A stretch of DNA of 7,492 nucleotides from Deltaproteobacteria bacterium (GCA_026388755.1 JAPLJE010000332.1:1-7492), one strand, 5' to 3'. Shown: positions 1 through 6,696, counted from the first letter of the stretch. Translations and numbers: made by a program. Notes: generated by a model not told the origin, from the letters alone.

Positions 1-484
1 TCTCATCGACAATGGCTCGGCACTGTTCCATGTTCACGGCAATACCGCTTCGAGGAATGCGAAGTCCGATTTTGTCCATGGCCTTTCGAAACAAGTCCCG
101 ATCTTCGGCTTTTTTAATGGATGGAATGGTGGCCCCGATCATCTCAACGCCATATTTTTCCAGAACCCCCAGTTCAGCTACCTTGATCGCCGTGTTCAGG
201 CCGGTCTGACCGCCCAGTGTGGGCAGGATGGCGCAGGGCCGTTCCCGTTCAATAATCTTGGCAACGGTCTCCGGCGTGATGGGTTCAATATAGGTCCGGT
301 CGGCCATATCGGGATCGGTCATGATGGTGGCCGGATTGCTGTTGATCAGGACCACTTCGTAACCTTCTTCCTTCAATGCCTTGCATGCCTGGGTGCCGGA
401 ATAATCAAATTCACAGCCCTGGCTGATGATGATGGGGCCAGCGCCGATGATCAGGATTTTATGAATGTCTGTGCGTTTGGGCAT
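1..484 (-). CDS. carB: Carbamoyl-phosphate synthase large subunit, N-terminal part (runs off the left edge)
   Basis: CarB makes carbamoyl phosphate from bicarbonate, ATP and the ammonia delivered by CarA, the first committed product for pyrimidines and arginine; it acts in the cytosol. Only the first 161 codons are present out of roughly 1,070 usual for the family, so neither ATP-grasp active site can be judged. What is visible is the pre-ATP-grasp domain: [17 protein letters not shown] at residues 14-30, [17 protein letters not shown] at 48-57 and [11 protein letters not shown] at 87-97, all highly conserved in CarB. The start is the ATG at 482-484, giving [17 protein letters not shown], the normal CarB beginning. 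No convincing Shine-Dalgarno precedes it (TTAATCCCT), so translation may depend on coupling or on the hairpin in the carA-carB gap. It follows carA by 77 bp on the same strand. The reading frame is intact to the window edge. Confidence 0.96.
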   Translation of the reverse strand, partial: MPKRTDIHKILIIGAGPIIISQGCEFDYSGTQACKALKEEGYEVVLINSNPATIMTDPDMADRTYIEPITPETVAKIIERERPCAILPTLGGQTGLNTAIKVAELGVLEKYGVEMIGATIPSIKKAEDRDLFRKAMDKIGLRIPRSGIAVNMEQCRAIVDE

Positions 485-498
485 AGGGATTAACTATA

Positions 499-557
499 GG
501 CTAACGGCTGAAAACCAAAGGAAAATACCTTTTTCAGCCTTTAGCCTTCAGCCTTTA
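499..557. repeat. Heptamer repeats forming a 16-bp hairpin in the carA-carB gap
   Basis: On the + strand the heptamer TTYAGCC occurs three times in tandem from 533 to 553 (TTCAGCC, TTTAGCC, TTCAGCC), followed by TTTA. The inverse units GGCTAAC and GGCTGAA lie at 499-512. As a result 499-514 pairs with 531-546 over 16 bp with one mismatch, around a 16-nt spacer that itself contains a small CCAAAGG/CCTTT-like pairing. The element fills most of the 77-bp gap. No T tract follows on the minus strand, so it is not a standard intrinsic terminator; it could stabilise or process the carAB message, or be a dispersed short tandem repeat family. The sequence structure is directly seen; the role is unknown. 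Confidence 0.75.
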
Positions 558-561
558 CAAT

Positions 562-1607
562 TTATTGGCCAGCCATCAGCCGGGTGAATTCATCAAAAAG
601 ATACTGGGCATCCTGCGGACCGGGAGAGGCTTCCGGGTGATATTGAACGGCAAAAGCAGGCAGGGTGCGATGCCGGAATCCTTCCAGGGTCTGGTCGTTG
701 AGGTTGACATGGGTGATTTCAACATCTTTTGCACTCAAGGTGGCAATGTCAACAGCAAATCCATGATTCTGGGAAGTGATTTCGATGCGTCCGGTCTTTA
801 AATTCTTGACCGGCTGGTTCGCTCCTCGATGACCGAATTTCAGCTTGTAAGTCTTGCCTCCCATGGCAAGGCCAAGAATCTGGATTCCCAGGCAGATGCC
901 AAAGATGGGTCGGAATCCCAGAAGTGATCGAACCGTCTGAACCGCATAATCCACGGGTTCCGGATCTCCGGGGCCATTGGATAAAAAGATTCCATCTGGC
1001 GCCATTGCCCGAATCGTGTCGGTGCAGAACGTTTCGAACTGCTTCTGAAACCAAAATCAAAGGCAACCACGCTACGCAGCCGGCCCCGGTGCTTCCATAT
1101 TTTTGAGGTCAGGGCCATTGCCGGATTTTCGATGGAAAGGATTTCATTATGCATCCATCGGTAAGGCAAACGGGTGGAAACCACGGAAGCCAGATCCTGT
1201 CCGATCATGCTGGGAACCAGCCTGGCCTTTTCCACGCAGGAGAGCGGATCGGGGTCTTCAGTGGAAATAAACACCCGCATGGCGCCGGAATTTCTGAGGT
1301 GTAGGGTCAGGGCACGCGTATCCAGGCCGTCAATTCCCATAACACCCTGAATTTTCAGATAATCGGCCAGCGAGCCCGTGGAACGGTAATTACTGGGGAA
1401 ATGCTGATACTCCCGGACCACAAACGCCGCGACCTGTATGCGATCGGATTCGACATCCTCGGGGTTGACCCCGTAATTGCCGATCAGCGGATAGGTCATG
1501 GTCACCACCTGACCCCGGTATGATGGATCGGTCAGGACTTCCTGATATCCGGTCATGCTGGTGTTGAACACGGCTTCGCCGCCTGCCTCACCGGACCCGG
1601 TAAAGCC
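562..1607 (-). pseudogene. carA: Carbamoyl-phosphate synthase small subunit, truncated at the start and frame-broken in the middle
   Basis: CarA is the class I glutamine amidotransferase that supplies ammonia to CarB. Two pieces are recognisable. The N-terminal domain, about 1607 down to 1047, reads from FTGSGEAGGEAVFNTSM through GYQEVLTDPSYRGQ, IGNYGVNPEDVES and ALTLHLRNSGAMR to SVVAFDFG. The amidotransferase domain, about 1020 down to the TAA at 562-564, lies in another frame and holds [13 protein letters not shown], the nucleophile motif [13 protein letters not shown] and the His/Glu motif YHPEASPGP. The first 15-20 residues of CarA are missing: upstream of 1607 the sequence is the gltD tail, and the ATG at 1670 in this frame is only out-of-frame gltD sequence. 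In the middle, the block that should read like KxNILRxL..GC.VTVVPA is largely absent, about 46 nt short by comparison with E. coli CarA, which shifts the frame. As read here no functional CarA could be made. The catalytic pieces are otherwise well conserved, so a consensus or assembly error is as likely as true decay. Confidence 0.88.
1021..1047 (-). other. Frame break and missing block inside carA
   Basis: Reading the minus strand, the CarA frame is good through SVVAFDFG (codon GGT at 1050-1052). A second frame resumes at about [16 protein letters not shown] (codon GAC at 1018-1020). The two are out of phase by one base. Only about 44 nt separate FG from the Met of AMAPDGI, whereas known CarA proteins have about 29-30 residues there. 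The gap therefore looks like a deletion of 15 codons plus one base. A third frame within the stretch gives RNVLH, reminiscent of the expected RNILR, so more than one indel is possible. Confidence 0.8.
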
Positions 1608-3900
1608 AGGGACAGGCCCCGGCACAGAACCCGCATCCGATGCATCGGTTTTCATCCACTTTGTATTCATAGCCGGCGGGTATCATTTCCATCCGACGGA
1701 TGGCTGCCTGGGGACAGACAGCCACACAGATGCCGCAATCCCGGCATGCGCCGCAGGAAGAACACTGGGCCCCGCAGCTATCCACATCCTCAAATTCGGC
1801 AATCCGGGGATCGAAATATTCCAGAGACACGCGTCTGGTTTCGATCATGGGGCGAAGGTCCCTCTCAAGCGGCTGGCCTTCAATAAGTTTCAAGATTGCA
1901 GACGCTACCTTTCGACCCGATCCGATAGCATCTGTCAGAAGCCCGGGTTTAACGGCGTCTCCTATGGCAAAAACCGAGGGAACCGCGGTTTGATAATGGG
2001 TGTTGACTTGAACAAAGCCCTTGTCTATCGCCACATCTTCTGAGAGAAAATCCAGATCCGGTGCATCCCCGATCGAGATGATCACCGTGTCCGCCGGAAT
2101 GATTTCTCCGGTTGAAAGGATAACGCCTTCGGAAGTGATTTCGCGTGTGAAGCAGGGCCACCTGAATACGGCCCCTGCCGCCTCTGCATCCCGTCTTTCC
2201 TTGCCAAAGGAGGCGGGCTCCTGAACATCTATAAGCATAATCGCATCTGCGCCCAGCCGTCTGGCTTCTGTAGCCACATCGCACCCCACGTTTCCGGCGC
2301 CGATGATGACCACCCGTTTTCCGGGGGTAAGGTTTCCAGCCTTGGACAGTTTCAGAAAATCCAGGGCTGTCACGGCCAGTTCCTTGCCCGGAACCGGAAG
2401 GGTTCGGGGTTTTTGCGCACCGACCGCAATTACCAGAAAATCATAATCCACCAAAAGTCTTTCAAAATCGTTTCTGTCCAGCCGCTGCTGCAGATGAACA
2501 TGGGGAATGGCTTTTCGAATCCTTTCCAGCTCCGCAGTAACCACGGATTCAGGAATCCGGCTTCCAGGGATGACGGAAGCAATTTTCCCGCCGATTGACC
2601 CTGCGGTGTCAAACACCGTAACCGCATGTCCTTTCAGCCGAAGCTGCCAGGCAACCGATAATCCCGCAGGACCTGCCCCGATAATTCCGATTGTTTTACC
2701 GCTGATTTCCGGAAGCTGCGGCAGGCTGGCGGAGATGCTGGCCTTTCCCAACAGGGTGATGTCCACGGCCGACATGCGCTCGGCCTGACGGGTGCAGGCC
2801 TGCATGCAGAGGTTCGGGCACAGATACCCGCAGACAGTAGCCGGAAACGGGGTATAGCTGAGGGCCAGATTCACGGCCTCATCCACGCGCCCTTCCCGAA
2901 CTAGGCGCCATCTGTCATGAACCGGAATGCCGGTCGGGCACTGAGCTTCACAGGGAGCCTTGTACTTGCGGTTTTCCCACATCGGCACATAGCGCCGCAA
3001 ATCGCCGGTTGGAATCAGTGGAACAGGGCTTCGGTCAAAGCTGACCAGATCCCCGATCAGGCCGCCTTTTCCCAGTTCCTTATCCCAGACATCGGCTCGA
3101 AATGAAGTGAAAGCCCGTCTTTGCCGCGTGGTTTTCTCCTTGGGCGTTCGGGCCACAATCAGTTGCCAGGCATCGGCATTCGCCAGTCCCGGAAGCAGTT
3201 CGGTTCTGCCGATCCTGCCGAGAAACAGCTCCAGGCTTGATGTGAGCCACTCCCATTCGGCAGGTTCGATGGGCGATATTCTGGCATCCACCTGACTGAA
3301 CCCCCGATGTGGACCCCGAAAAAATACCTTGCCGCCCACCATGCCGACCAGGGGCCGGTATCCCAGAATATTGTCGGGATCCTGGGGATTGACACCACAG
3401 ATGACGGCAACGCCGCCCGCCATGAATTCCCCGAAATAATCCCCGACGGATCCCAAAACCCATAACTCGGGGGGGGCAAAGCGCGGGTTCTGCTTGGTCA
3501 TGGTCATGCCGCGCGATCCGATATTACCACCAACAAATACCTTGCCCTGGGCCATGGCGTTGCATGCGCCGTTTCCCGCATGGCCGTGGACCACAATCTG
3601 GGCGCCGGCATTCAGCCAGCACACATCATCCGAAACCGGTCCATCGACCTCGATTACGGCGTTCGGAAACCCCAGAGACCCCAACCGCTGTCCGGAATAG
3701 CCCTCCACCTTCACATGAACCGGATCATTTCCGGCCCGCCAGAGCCTGCCGCCGATGCCGTGCTGTCCAAACGCCTGGATCGTGAGCTGCCGGTATCCGC
3801 CGGCAACTGCTTCCTGAATCCGCTCTTCCAGAATTCTGGAATCCAGCCGGTTTCCATCCGCTTTTCCTGAAATGGTTATGATTTTGTCATCCATTGACAT
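1588..3900 (-). CDS. Glutamate synthase GXGXG (GltB3) domain fused to GltD-type FAD/NAD(P)H oxidoreductase with C-terminal ferredoxin
   Basis: This 770-residue protein combines two parts of glutamate synthase. Residues 1-250 are the glycine-rich beta-helix domain of GltB (GQHGIGGRL, GYSGQRLGSLG, GHAGNGACNAMAQGK, GGNIGSRGMTMT). Residues 305-400 are the GltD N-terminal cysteine domain (C317, C321, C357, C361, C365, C369). FAD is bound by IIGAGPAGLSVAW (406-418) and VFAIGDAV (643-650), and NAD(P)H by IIGAGNVGCDVA (532-543). Residues 707-764 form a two-cluster ferredoxin: CRDCGICVAVCP and CIGCGFCAGACP. It should pass electrons from NAD(P)H or ferredoxin to the FMN subunit. The gene starts 13 nt after the FMN gene stop. 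GGAG at 3905-3908 is 4 nt before ATG 3900 and 10 nt before ATG 3894, so the real start may be two codons in (MDDKIITISG). The last six residues (WLYRVR) are not family sequence: the 3' end appears lost at the carA junction. Confidence 0.93.
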   Translation of the reverse strand: MSMDDKIITISGKADGNRLDSRILEERIQEAVAGGYRQLTIQAFGQHGIGGRLWRAGNDPVHVKVEGYSGQRLGSLGFPNAVIEVDGPVSDDVCWLNAGAQIVVHGHAGNGACNAMAQGKVFVGGNIGSRGMTMTKQNPRFAPPELWVLGSVGDYFGEFMAGGVAVICGVNPQDPDNILGYRPLVGMVGGKVFFRGPHRGFSQVDARISPIEPAEWEWLTSSLELFLGRIGRTELLPGLANADAWQLIVARTPKEKTTRQRRAFTSFRADVWDKELGKGGLIGDLVSFDRSPVPLIPTGDLRRYVPMWENRKYKAPCEAQCPTGIPVHDRWRLVREGRVDEAVNLALSYTPFPATVCGYLCPNLCMQACTRQAERMSAVDITLLGKASISASLPQLPEISGKTIGIIGAGPAGLSVAWQLRLKGHAVTVFDTAGSIGGKIASVIPGSRIPESVVTAELERIRKAIPHVHLQQRLDRNDFERLLVDYDFLVIAVGAQKPRTLPVPGKELAVTALDFLKLSKAGNLTPGKRVVIIGAGNVGCDVATEARRLGADAIMLIDVQEPASFGKERRDAEAAGAVFRWPCFTREITSEGVILSTGEIIPADTVIISIGDAPDLDFLSEDVAIDKGFVQVNTHYQTAVPSVFAIGDAVKPGLLTDAIGSGRKVASAILKLIEGQPLERDLRPMIETRRVSLEYFDPRIAEFEDVDSCGAQCSSCGACRDCGICVAVCPQAAIRRMEMIPAGYEYKVDENRCIGCGFCAGACPWLYRVR
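1604..1612 (-). other. gltD-carA fusion junction (apparent deletion)
   Basis: On the minus strand the oxidoreductase matches its family up to RCIGCGFCAGACP (last codon at 1609-1611) and then reads WLYRVR and stops at 1588. From 1607 onward another frame reads FTGSGEAGGEAVFN, which is CarA from about residue 17-20 on. The normal end of the oxidoreductase (typically a further dozen residues), any intergenic DNA and the carA start codon are all absent between these two points. The junction falls within a few bases of 1607/1608. Confidence 0.8.
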
Positions 3901-3913
3901 CTTGCTCCATCAC

Positions 3914-5122
3914 CTAAACCACATAATTGATGCTCAGCCGTTCGCTGATATGGTAATCGTTGATTCCCAGGGCATCGGACATACCGATGGGAAGGGAAGT
4001 CGAGCGGCCCAGCGGCGCAATAATCTTTTTAAGTTCCGTATCAAAGCCCAGAAACACATCCACCACGCGCTGGGCCACCTGTTCCGGATCCAGCCGGCGA
4101 TACAACCGGGGGTCCTGGGAGGTGATCCCCTTGGGGCACTGGCCGATGTTGCAGATATTGCAGCGATCACTTTCGGATCCCAGGCACCCGGCTGCGGCAT
4201 GCATGATGTATTTTCCGACCTGAATGCCGCTGGCGCCCAGCATAATCAGCGCTGCCGCATTGGCTGACAGATTGCCGCTTTTGCCGACGCCGCCTCCGGC
4301 AATGAGCGGAATTTCGTTCTGCATGCCTGCGGTTACCAGTCCCAGATAGGCGTCCCGGATGTTGCTGGCGATAGGATAGCCCATGTGGTTCATGGAAATG
4401 TTATAGGCCGCTCCGGTTCCGCCGTCCTCACCGTCTATACCGAGACCTCCGGCAAAAGGGTTTCGGGTCAGGTTGTTGAGAACCGCAAGGGCCGTGGAGG
4501 TTCCGGATATTTTGGGATAAACCGGAACCCTGAAGCCCCAGGCCATGGACATGGACTGGATCATCTTGGCCACAGATTCTTCGATGGAATACTGGGTCTG
4601 ATGCGTGGGCGGACTCGGCAGACTGACGCCGACCGGAACCCCCCGAATCGCGGCAATGAGGCGGTTGACCTTGTACCACATCAGCAGCCCGCCATCTCCG
4701 GGTTTGGCGCCCTGACCGTATTTGATTTCGATGGCGCAGGGATCTTCCTTCATTTCCGGAAGCGCGTGGATGATTTCATCCCAGCCAAAATACCCGCTGG
4801 CGATCTGAAGAATCACGTATTTCAAAAAACGGGACCGCAGCAGCCGTGGCGGACAACCGCCTTCGCCGGTGCAGACCCGTACCGGCATCCCCATCTCTTC
4901 ATTCAAGTAGGCCACGCCCATCTGAATGCCTTCCCACATGTTGGGAGACATAGCGCCGAACGACATGCCGCCAATCATCAGGGGGTAGATTTCCCGAACA
5001 GGTGGAATCCAACCGTTCTGTCGAATGAATTTGAGGTTCTCTTCCGGAGGGAGCACACGTCCCAAAAGGGTCCGAATTTCAAATTCGTGCCTTCCAGCAT
5101 CAAGCGCCGGGTCCGTGAGCAT
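3914..5122 (-). CDS. Glutamate synthase FMN-binding (GltB2-type) catalytic domain
   Basis: This is the synthase core that aminates 2-oxoglutarate to glutamate on FMN. Numbering from ATG 5122 (402 residues), conserved blocks are LMIGGMSFGAMSP (48-60), the CTGEGGCPPRLL region, EIKYGQGAKPGDGG (132-145), LPSPPTHQ, the FMN-site signature DGEDGGTGA (230-238), IAGGGVGKSGNL and the iron-sulfur cysteines C313, C321, C324 and C329 (GCLG...RCNICNIGQCPKGI). I chose ATG 5122 because GGAGG lies 8 nt upstream and residue 2 onward (LTDPALDAGRHEFEIR) is family-like. The longer reading to ATG 5197 only translates the ferredoxin gene out of frame. In relatives I recall, the ferredoxin domain and this domain form one chain; here they are in different frames with a 23-nt overlap. 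Either the gene is truly split or a short deletion has broken a fusion. The stop at 3914 is 13 nt before the next gene, consistent with one operon. Confidence 0.93.
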   Translation of the reverse strand: MLTDPALDAGRHEFEIRTLLGRVLPPEENLKFIRQNGWIPPVREIYPLMIGGMSFGAMSPNMWEGIQMGVAYLNEEMGMPVRVCTGEGGCPPRLLRSRFLKYVILQIASGYFGWDEIIHALPEMKEDPCAIEIKYGQGAKPGDGGLLMWYKVNRLIAAIRGVPVGVSLPSPPTHQTQYSIEESVAKMIQSMSMAWGFRVPVYPKISGTSTALAVLNNLTRNPFAGGLGIDGEDGGTGAAYNISMNHMGYPIASNIRDAYLGLVTAGMQNEIPLIAGGGVGKSGNLSANAAALIMLGASGIQVGKYIMHAAAGCLGSESDRCNICNIGQCPKGITSQDPRLYRRLDPEQVAQRVVDVFLGFDTELKKIIAPLGRSTSLPIGMSDALGINDYHISERLSINYVV

Positions 5123-5480
5123 GGGGCAGGCCTCCGCGGTCCCGGTGAAAAACGAGTTTATCGGCCTCATCGCTTCGGTAGGGGGTGATGGCGCCATTCG
5201 GGCAGACCAGGTTGCACATGGCGCACCCTACGCAGCTGTAAACCGGATCTGTTTTCTGGCGAATGCCGTAATAAAGCTGCATCACGTTTTCCGGTGGTTT
5301 GGCAAATCCCGACGACAGATCAATGGCTCTTTTGCGGAACACCCCCAGTTCAATGGCATGAACCGGGCATACTGCCGTGCACTGTCCGCAAAGCGTGCAT
5401 TTGTCCTTATTCCAGTCGATCTGCCAGGGAAGATCCTTGACGCTTAGCGTGGAAGGGGTAATGGGGCTGTTTGACGGCAT
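5100..5480 (-). CDS. Two-[4Fe-4S] ferredoxin domain of glutamate synthase (separate or split N-terminal part of GltB2)
   Basis: A 126-residue bacterial-type ferredoxin with two complete cluster motifs, CTLCGQCTAVCP (C28, C31, C34, C38) and CVGCAMCNLVCP (C83, C86, C89, C93). It would carry electrons to the FMN/3Fe-4S synthase domain encoded next. The start ATG 5480 has a near-perfect AGGAGG (5488-5493) seven bases upstream and overlaps the 3' end of the amidotransferase gene by 37 nt, so the two are translationally linked. Family-like sequence runs to about SDEADKLVFHRDRGG (residues 103-117). The last nine residues (LPHAHGPGA) look like out-of-frame reading into the FMN domain and stop at 5100. 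In homologues known to me this segment continues into the FMN domain as one protein, so this ORF may be the front half of a broken fusion rather than a free ferredoxin. Confidence 0.88.
   Translation of the reverse strand: MPSNSPITPSTLSVKDLPWQIDWNKDKCTLCGQCTAVCPVHAIELGVFRKRAIDLSSGFAKPPENVMQLYYGIRQKTDPVYSCVGCAMCNLVCPNGAITPYRSDEADKLVFHRDRGGLPHAHGPGA
5131..5135 (-). promoter_or_regulatory. Shine-Dalgarno (GGAGG) that would start the FMN subunit separately
   Basis: GGAGG on the minus strand lies 8 nt upstream of ATG 5122, inside the end of the ferredoxin reading frame. It decides the start chosen for the FMN subunit and supports the possibility that the ferredoxin and FMN parts are made as two coupled proteins. 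It could also be chance, since the codons here spell Arg-Gly-Gly in the ferredoxin frame. Confidence 0.5.
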
Positions 5481-6574
5481 ACCGCAACCTCCTGTCGATT
5501 CGGGCCAACAATGGCCGTGTCCAGATGCATGGGTTGAAAATCACGGGTTTTATCGCGATCCGGAATGGCGGCATCCAGCCCGCAGATTTCAGAGGAAAAC
5601 GCATATCTTCCAGGCCTTCCGCCCACCACGCCGGGACGGAGTTTCTTGCGGTCCTGAACCATGAACAGGCTGTGATCCGGAAGACATCCGATGACGCAGT
5701 TGGGCCCGTCAATGATCAGCCGCCTGCAGGACTGTTTGAGGTGCTGAAGCAGACCGGCATTCGGGTGGACGGCAATGTCCTCATCCTGAAGCGGCGTGAT
5801 GATATGTTTGTATGCCTCAATTCCCAGTCCCAGCCTCCCCAGGGTATAATGCAGAATATGGGTAAAGACTTCGGAATCCGACTGATATCCGGTGTAGCCG
5901 GGAATTCCCCGGGACTGAAGGTAGTCGCGGATCGGAATAAACGCCGTGTTCTCGCCATTGGTCATGGTTGAAAATCCCTGAAGGAAAAACGGATGACAGG
6001 CATAGAGATTAATGGCGTAATTGGTGTTCTGGCGTCCCTGCGCCATCATGACCCTTGCCTTGATGTCTTTGCGATCCAGCTTCAGGTGCTGGGCGACCTT
6101 GAGCGGCTCGCCGATTTCCTTAATCATGATAACATCCGGCCAGAAGGAAAACACCATCATATCACCTTCAGCCTTGCCCATTTCCCGGAGCTGAAGACGG
6201 ATATTGACCAGGCGGTTATAAAGCTCCGGCTGGCCGAGGCCATCCCATTCCTCCGGGTATTCATAGGCCCGGACCAGATAAATATCCCGCTTGGGAACAC
6301 CTGAAGGTGGTGTTTTGGATACTTTTATCGGCAATTTGTATTTGGTCATGAATCCCAGATTCATCATGAACGCATCCAGGCGTTTGAGACCATTTTCAGT
6401 AAAAATGCCGGACAGAATCGGCGCATCCTTCATGTCTTCAAACGGACCGCCAAGGTCCCGAAGGAACAGTCCCACACCGGAGCCGTCGTGTCCTTCGCGC
6501 ATGACGTCAAGGGCTTCAAAGGCAACCATGGGCGACAGGGGTTCTTCGCTGGTTATGGCAAATAAACGACACAT
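5444..6574 (-). CDS. Glutamate synthase class II glutamine amidotransferase subunit (GltB1-type)
   Basis: This 376-residue protein is the stand-alone amidotransferase of the split glutamate synthase: it hydrolyses glutamine and passes ammonia to the FMN subunit. It starts MCRLFAI, so removal of Met1 exposes the catalytic Cys2 of the Ntn-hydrolase fold. Other class II features are HDGSGVG (29-35), AQGRQNTNYA (178-187), TNGEN (205-209) and YQSDSEVF (230-237). The later blocks IIDGPNCVIGCLPDHSLF and CGLDAAIPDRD match this family's C-terminal extension. Length and ends look complete. ATG 6574 is preceded by AGGAG at 6584-6588 with a 9-nt spacer. It is the first gene of the operon; its 3' end overlaps the ferredoxin start by 37 nt. 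A 10-bp inverted repeat just upstream of the ribosome site suggests control at the leader. Confidence 0.94.
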   Translation of the reverse strand: MCRLFAITSEEPLSPMVAFEALDVMREGHDGSGVGLFLRDLGGPFEDMKDAPILSGIFTENGLKRLDAFMMNLGFMTKYKLPIKVSKTPPSGVPKRDIYLVRAYEYPEEWDGLGQPELYNRLVNIRLQLREMGKAEGDMMVFSFWPDVIMIKEIGEPLKVAQHLKLDRKDIKARVMMAQGRQNTNYAINLYACHPFFLQGFSTMTNGENTAFIPIRDYLQSRGIPGYTGYQSDSEVFTHILHYTLGRLGLGIEAYKHIITPLQDEDIAVHPNAGLLQHLKQSCRRLIIDGPNCVIGCLPDHSLFMVQDRKKLRPGVVGGRPGRYAFSSEICGLDAAIPDRDKTRDFQPMHLDTAIVGPNRQEVAVCRQTAPLPLPR

Positions 6575-6591
6575 GTTGTTTTTCTCCTATA

Positions 6592-6624
6592 AAATGCTCA
6601 TCCCTGATAAAACTATGAGCATTT
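6592..6624 (-). promoter_or_regulatory. Perfect 10-bp inverted repeat in the glutamate synthase leader
   Basis: AAATGCTCAT (6592-6601) and its exact complement ATGAGCATTT (6615-6624) are separated by 13 nt, and the near arm ends 3 nt from the AGGAG ribosome site of the amidotransferase gene. As RNA it forms a hairpin that could limit ribosome access; as DNA it could be a repressor site just downstream of the proposed promoter. No T tract follows in the minus direction, so it is not a terminator. The repeat is seen directly; its role is inferred. Confidence 0.6.
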
Positions 6625-6667
6625 ACATCTGTACCGTGAAAATATCCTGGAGCGCTGTTCAGTAAAA

Positions 6668-6696
6668 ATTATGCGGAACTCAATTCGATTTGTCTG
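6668..6696 (-). promoter_or_regulatory. Candidate sigma-70-type promoter for the glutamate synthase operon
   Basis: On the minus strand CAGACA (6691-6696) and CATAAT (6668-6673) are separated by 17 nt, matching the consensus at 4/6 and 5/6. It lies downstream of the intrinsic terminator-like hairpin and would start a transcript near 6660, leaving a leader of about 85 nt that contains the 10-bp inverted repeat. Position makes it reasonable, but promoter calls by eye are weak. Confidence 0.4.

Noticed and set aside
1021..1047. Programmed ribosomal frameshift in carA
   Set aside because: There is no slippery heptamer or downstream pseudoknot evident, and about 15 codons of conserved sequence are missing, which frameshifting would not explain.
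840..1670. A 276-codon frame as a complete CarA-like gene starting at 1670
   Set aside because: Its first ~21 residues are the gltD tail in the wrong frame and its last ~70 residues are the amidotransferase domain in the wrong frame; only the middle is CarA.
1555..2043. A 162-codon + strand frame across the gltD-carA junction
   Set aside because: Antisense shadow of two recognised genes with no domain signal.
4385..5188. A 267-codon open frame on the + strand opposite the FMN subunit
   Set aside because: It is antisense to a strongly conserved enzyme, has no recognisable domain or ribosome site, and its length is expected from the codon bias of the gene below it.
5123..5197. Extending the FMN subunit to the ATG at 5197
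   Set aside because: Those 25 codons translate the ferredoxin domain out of frame, there is no family resemblance, and a better ribosome site lies before ATG 5122.
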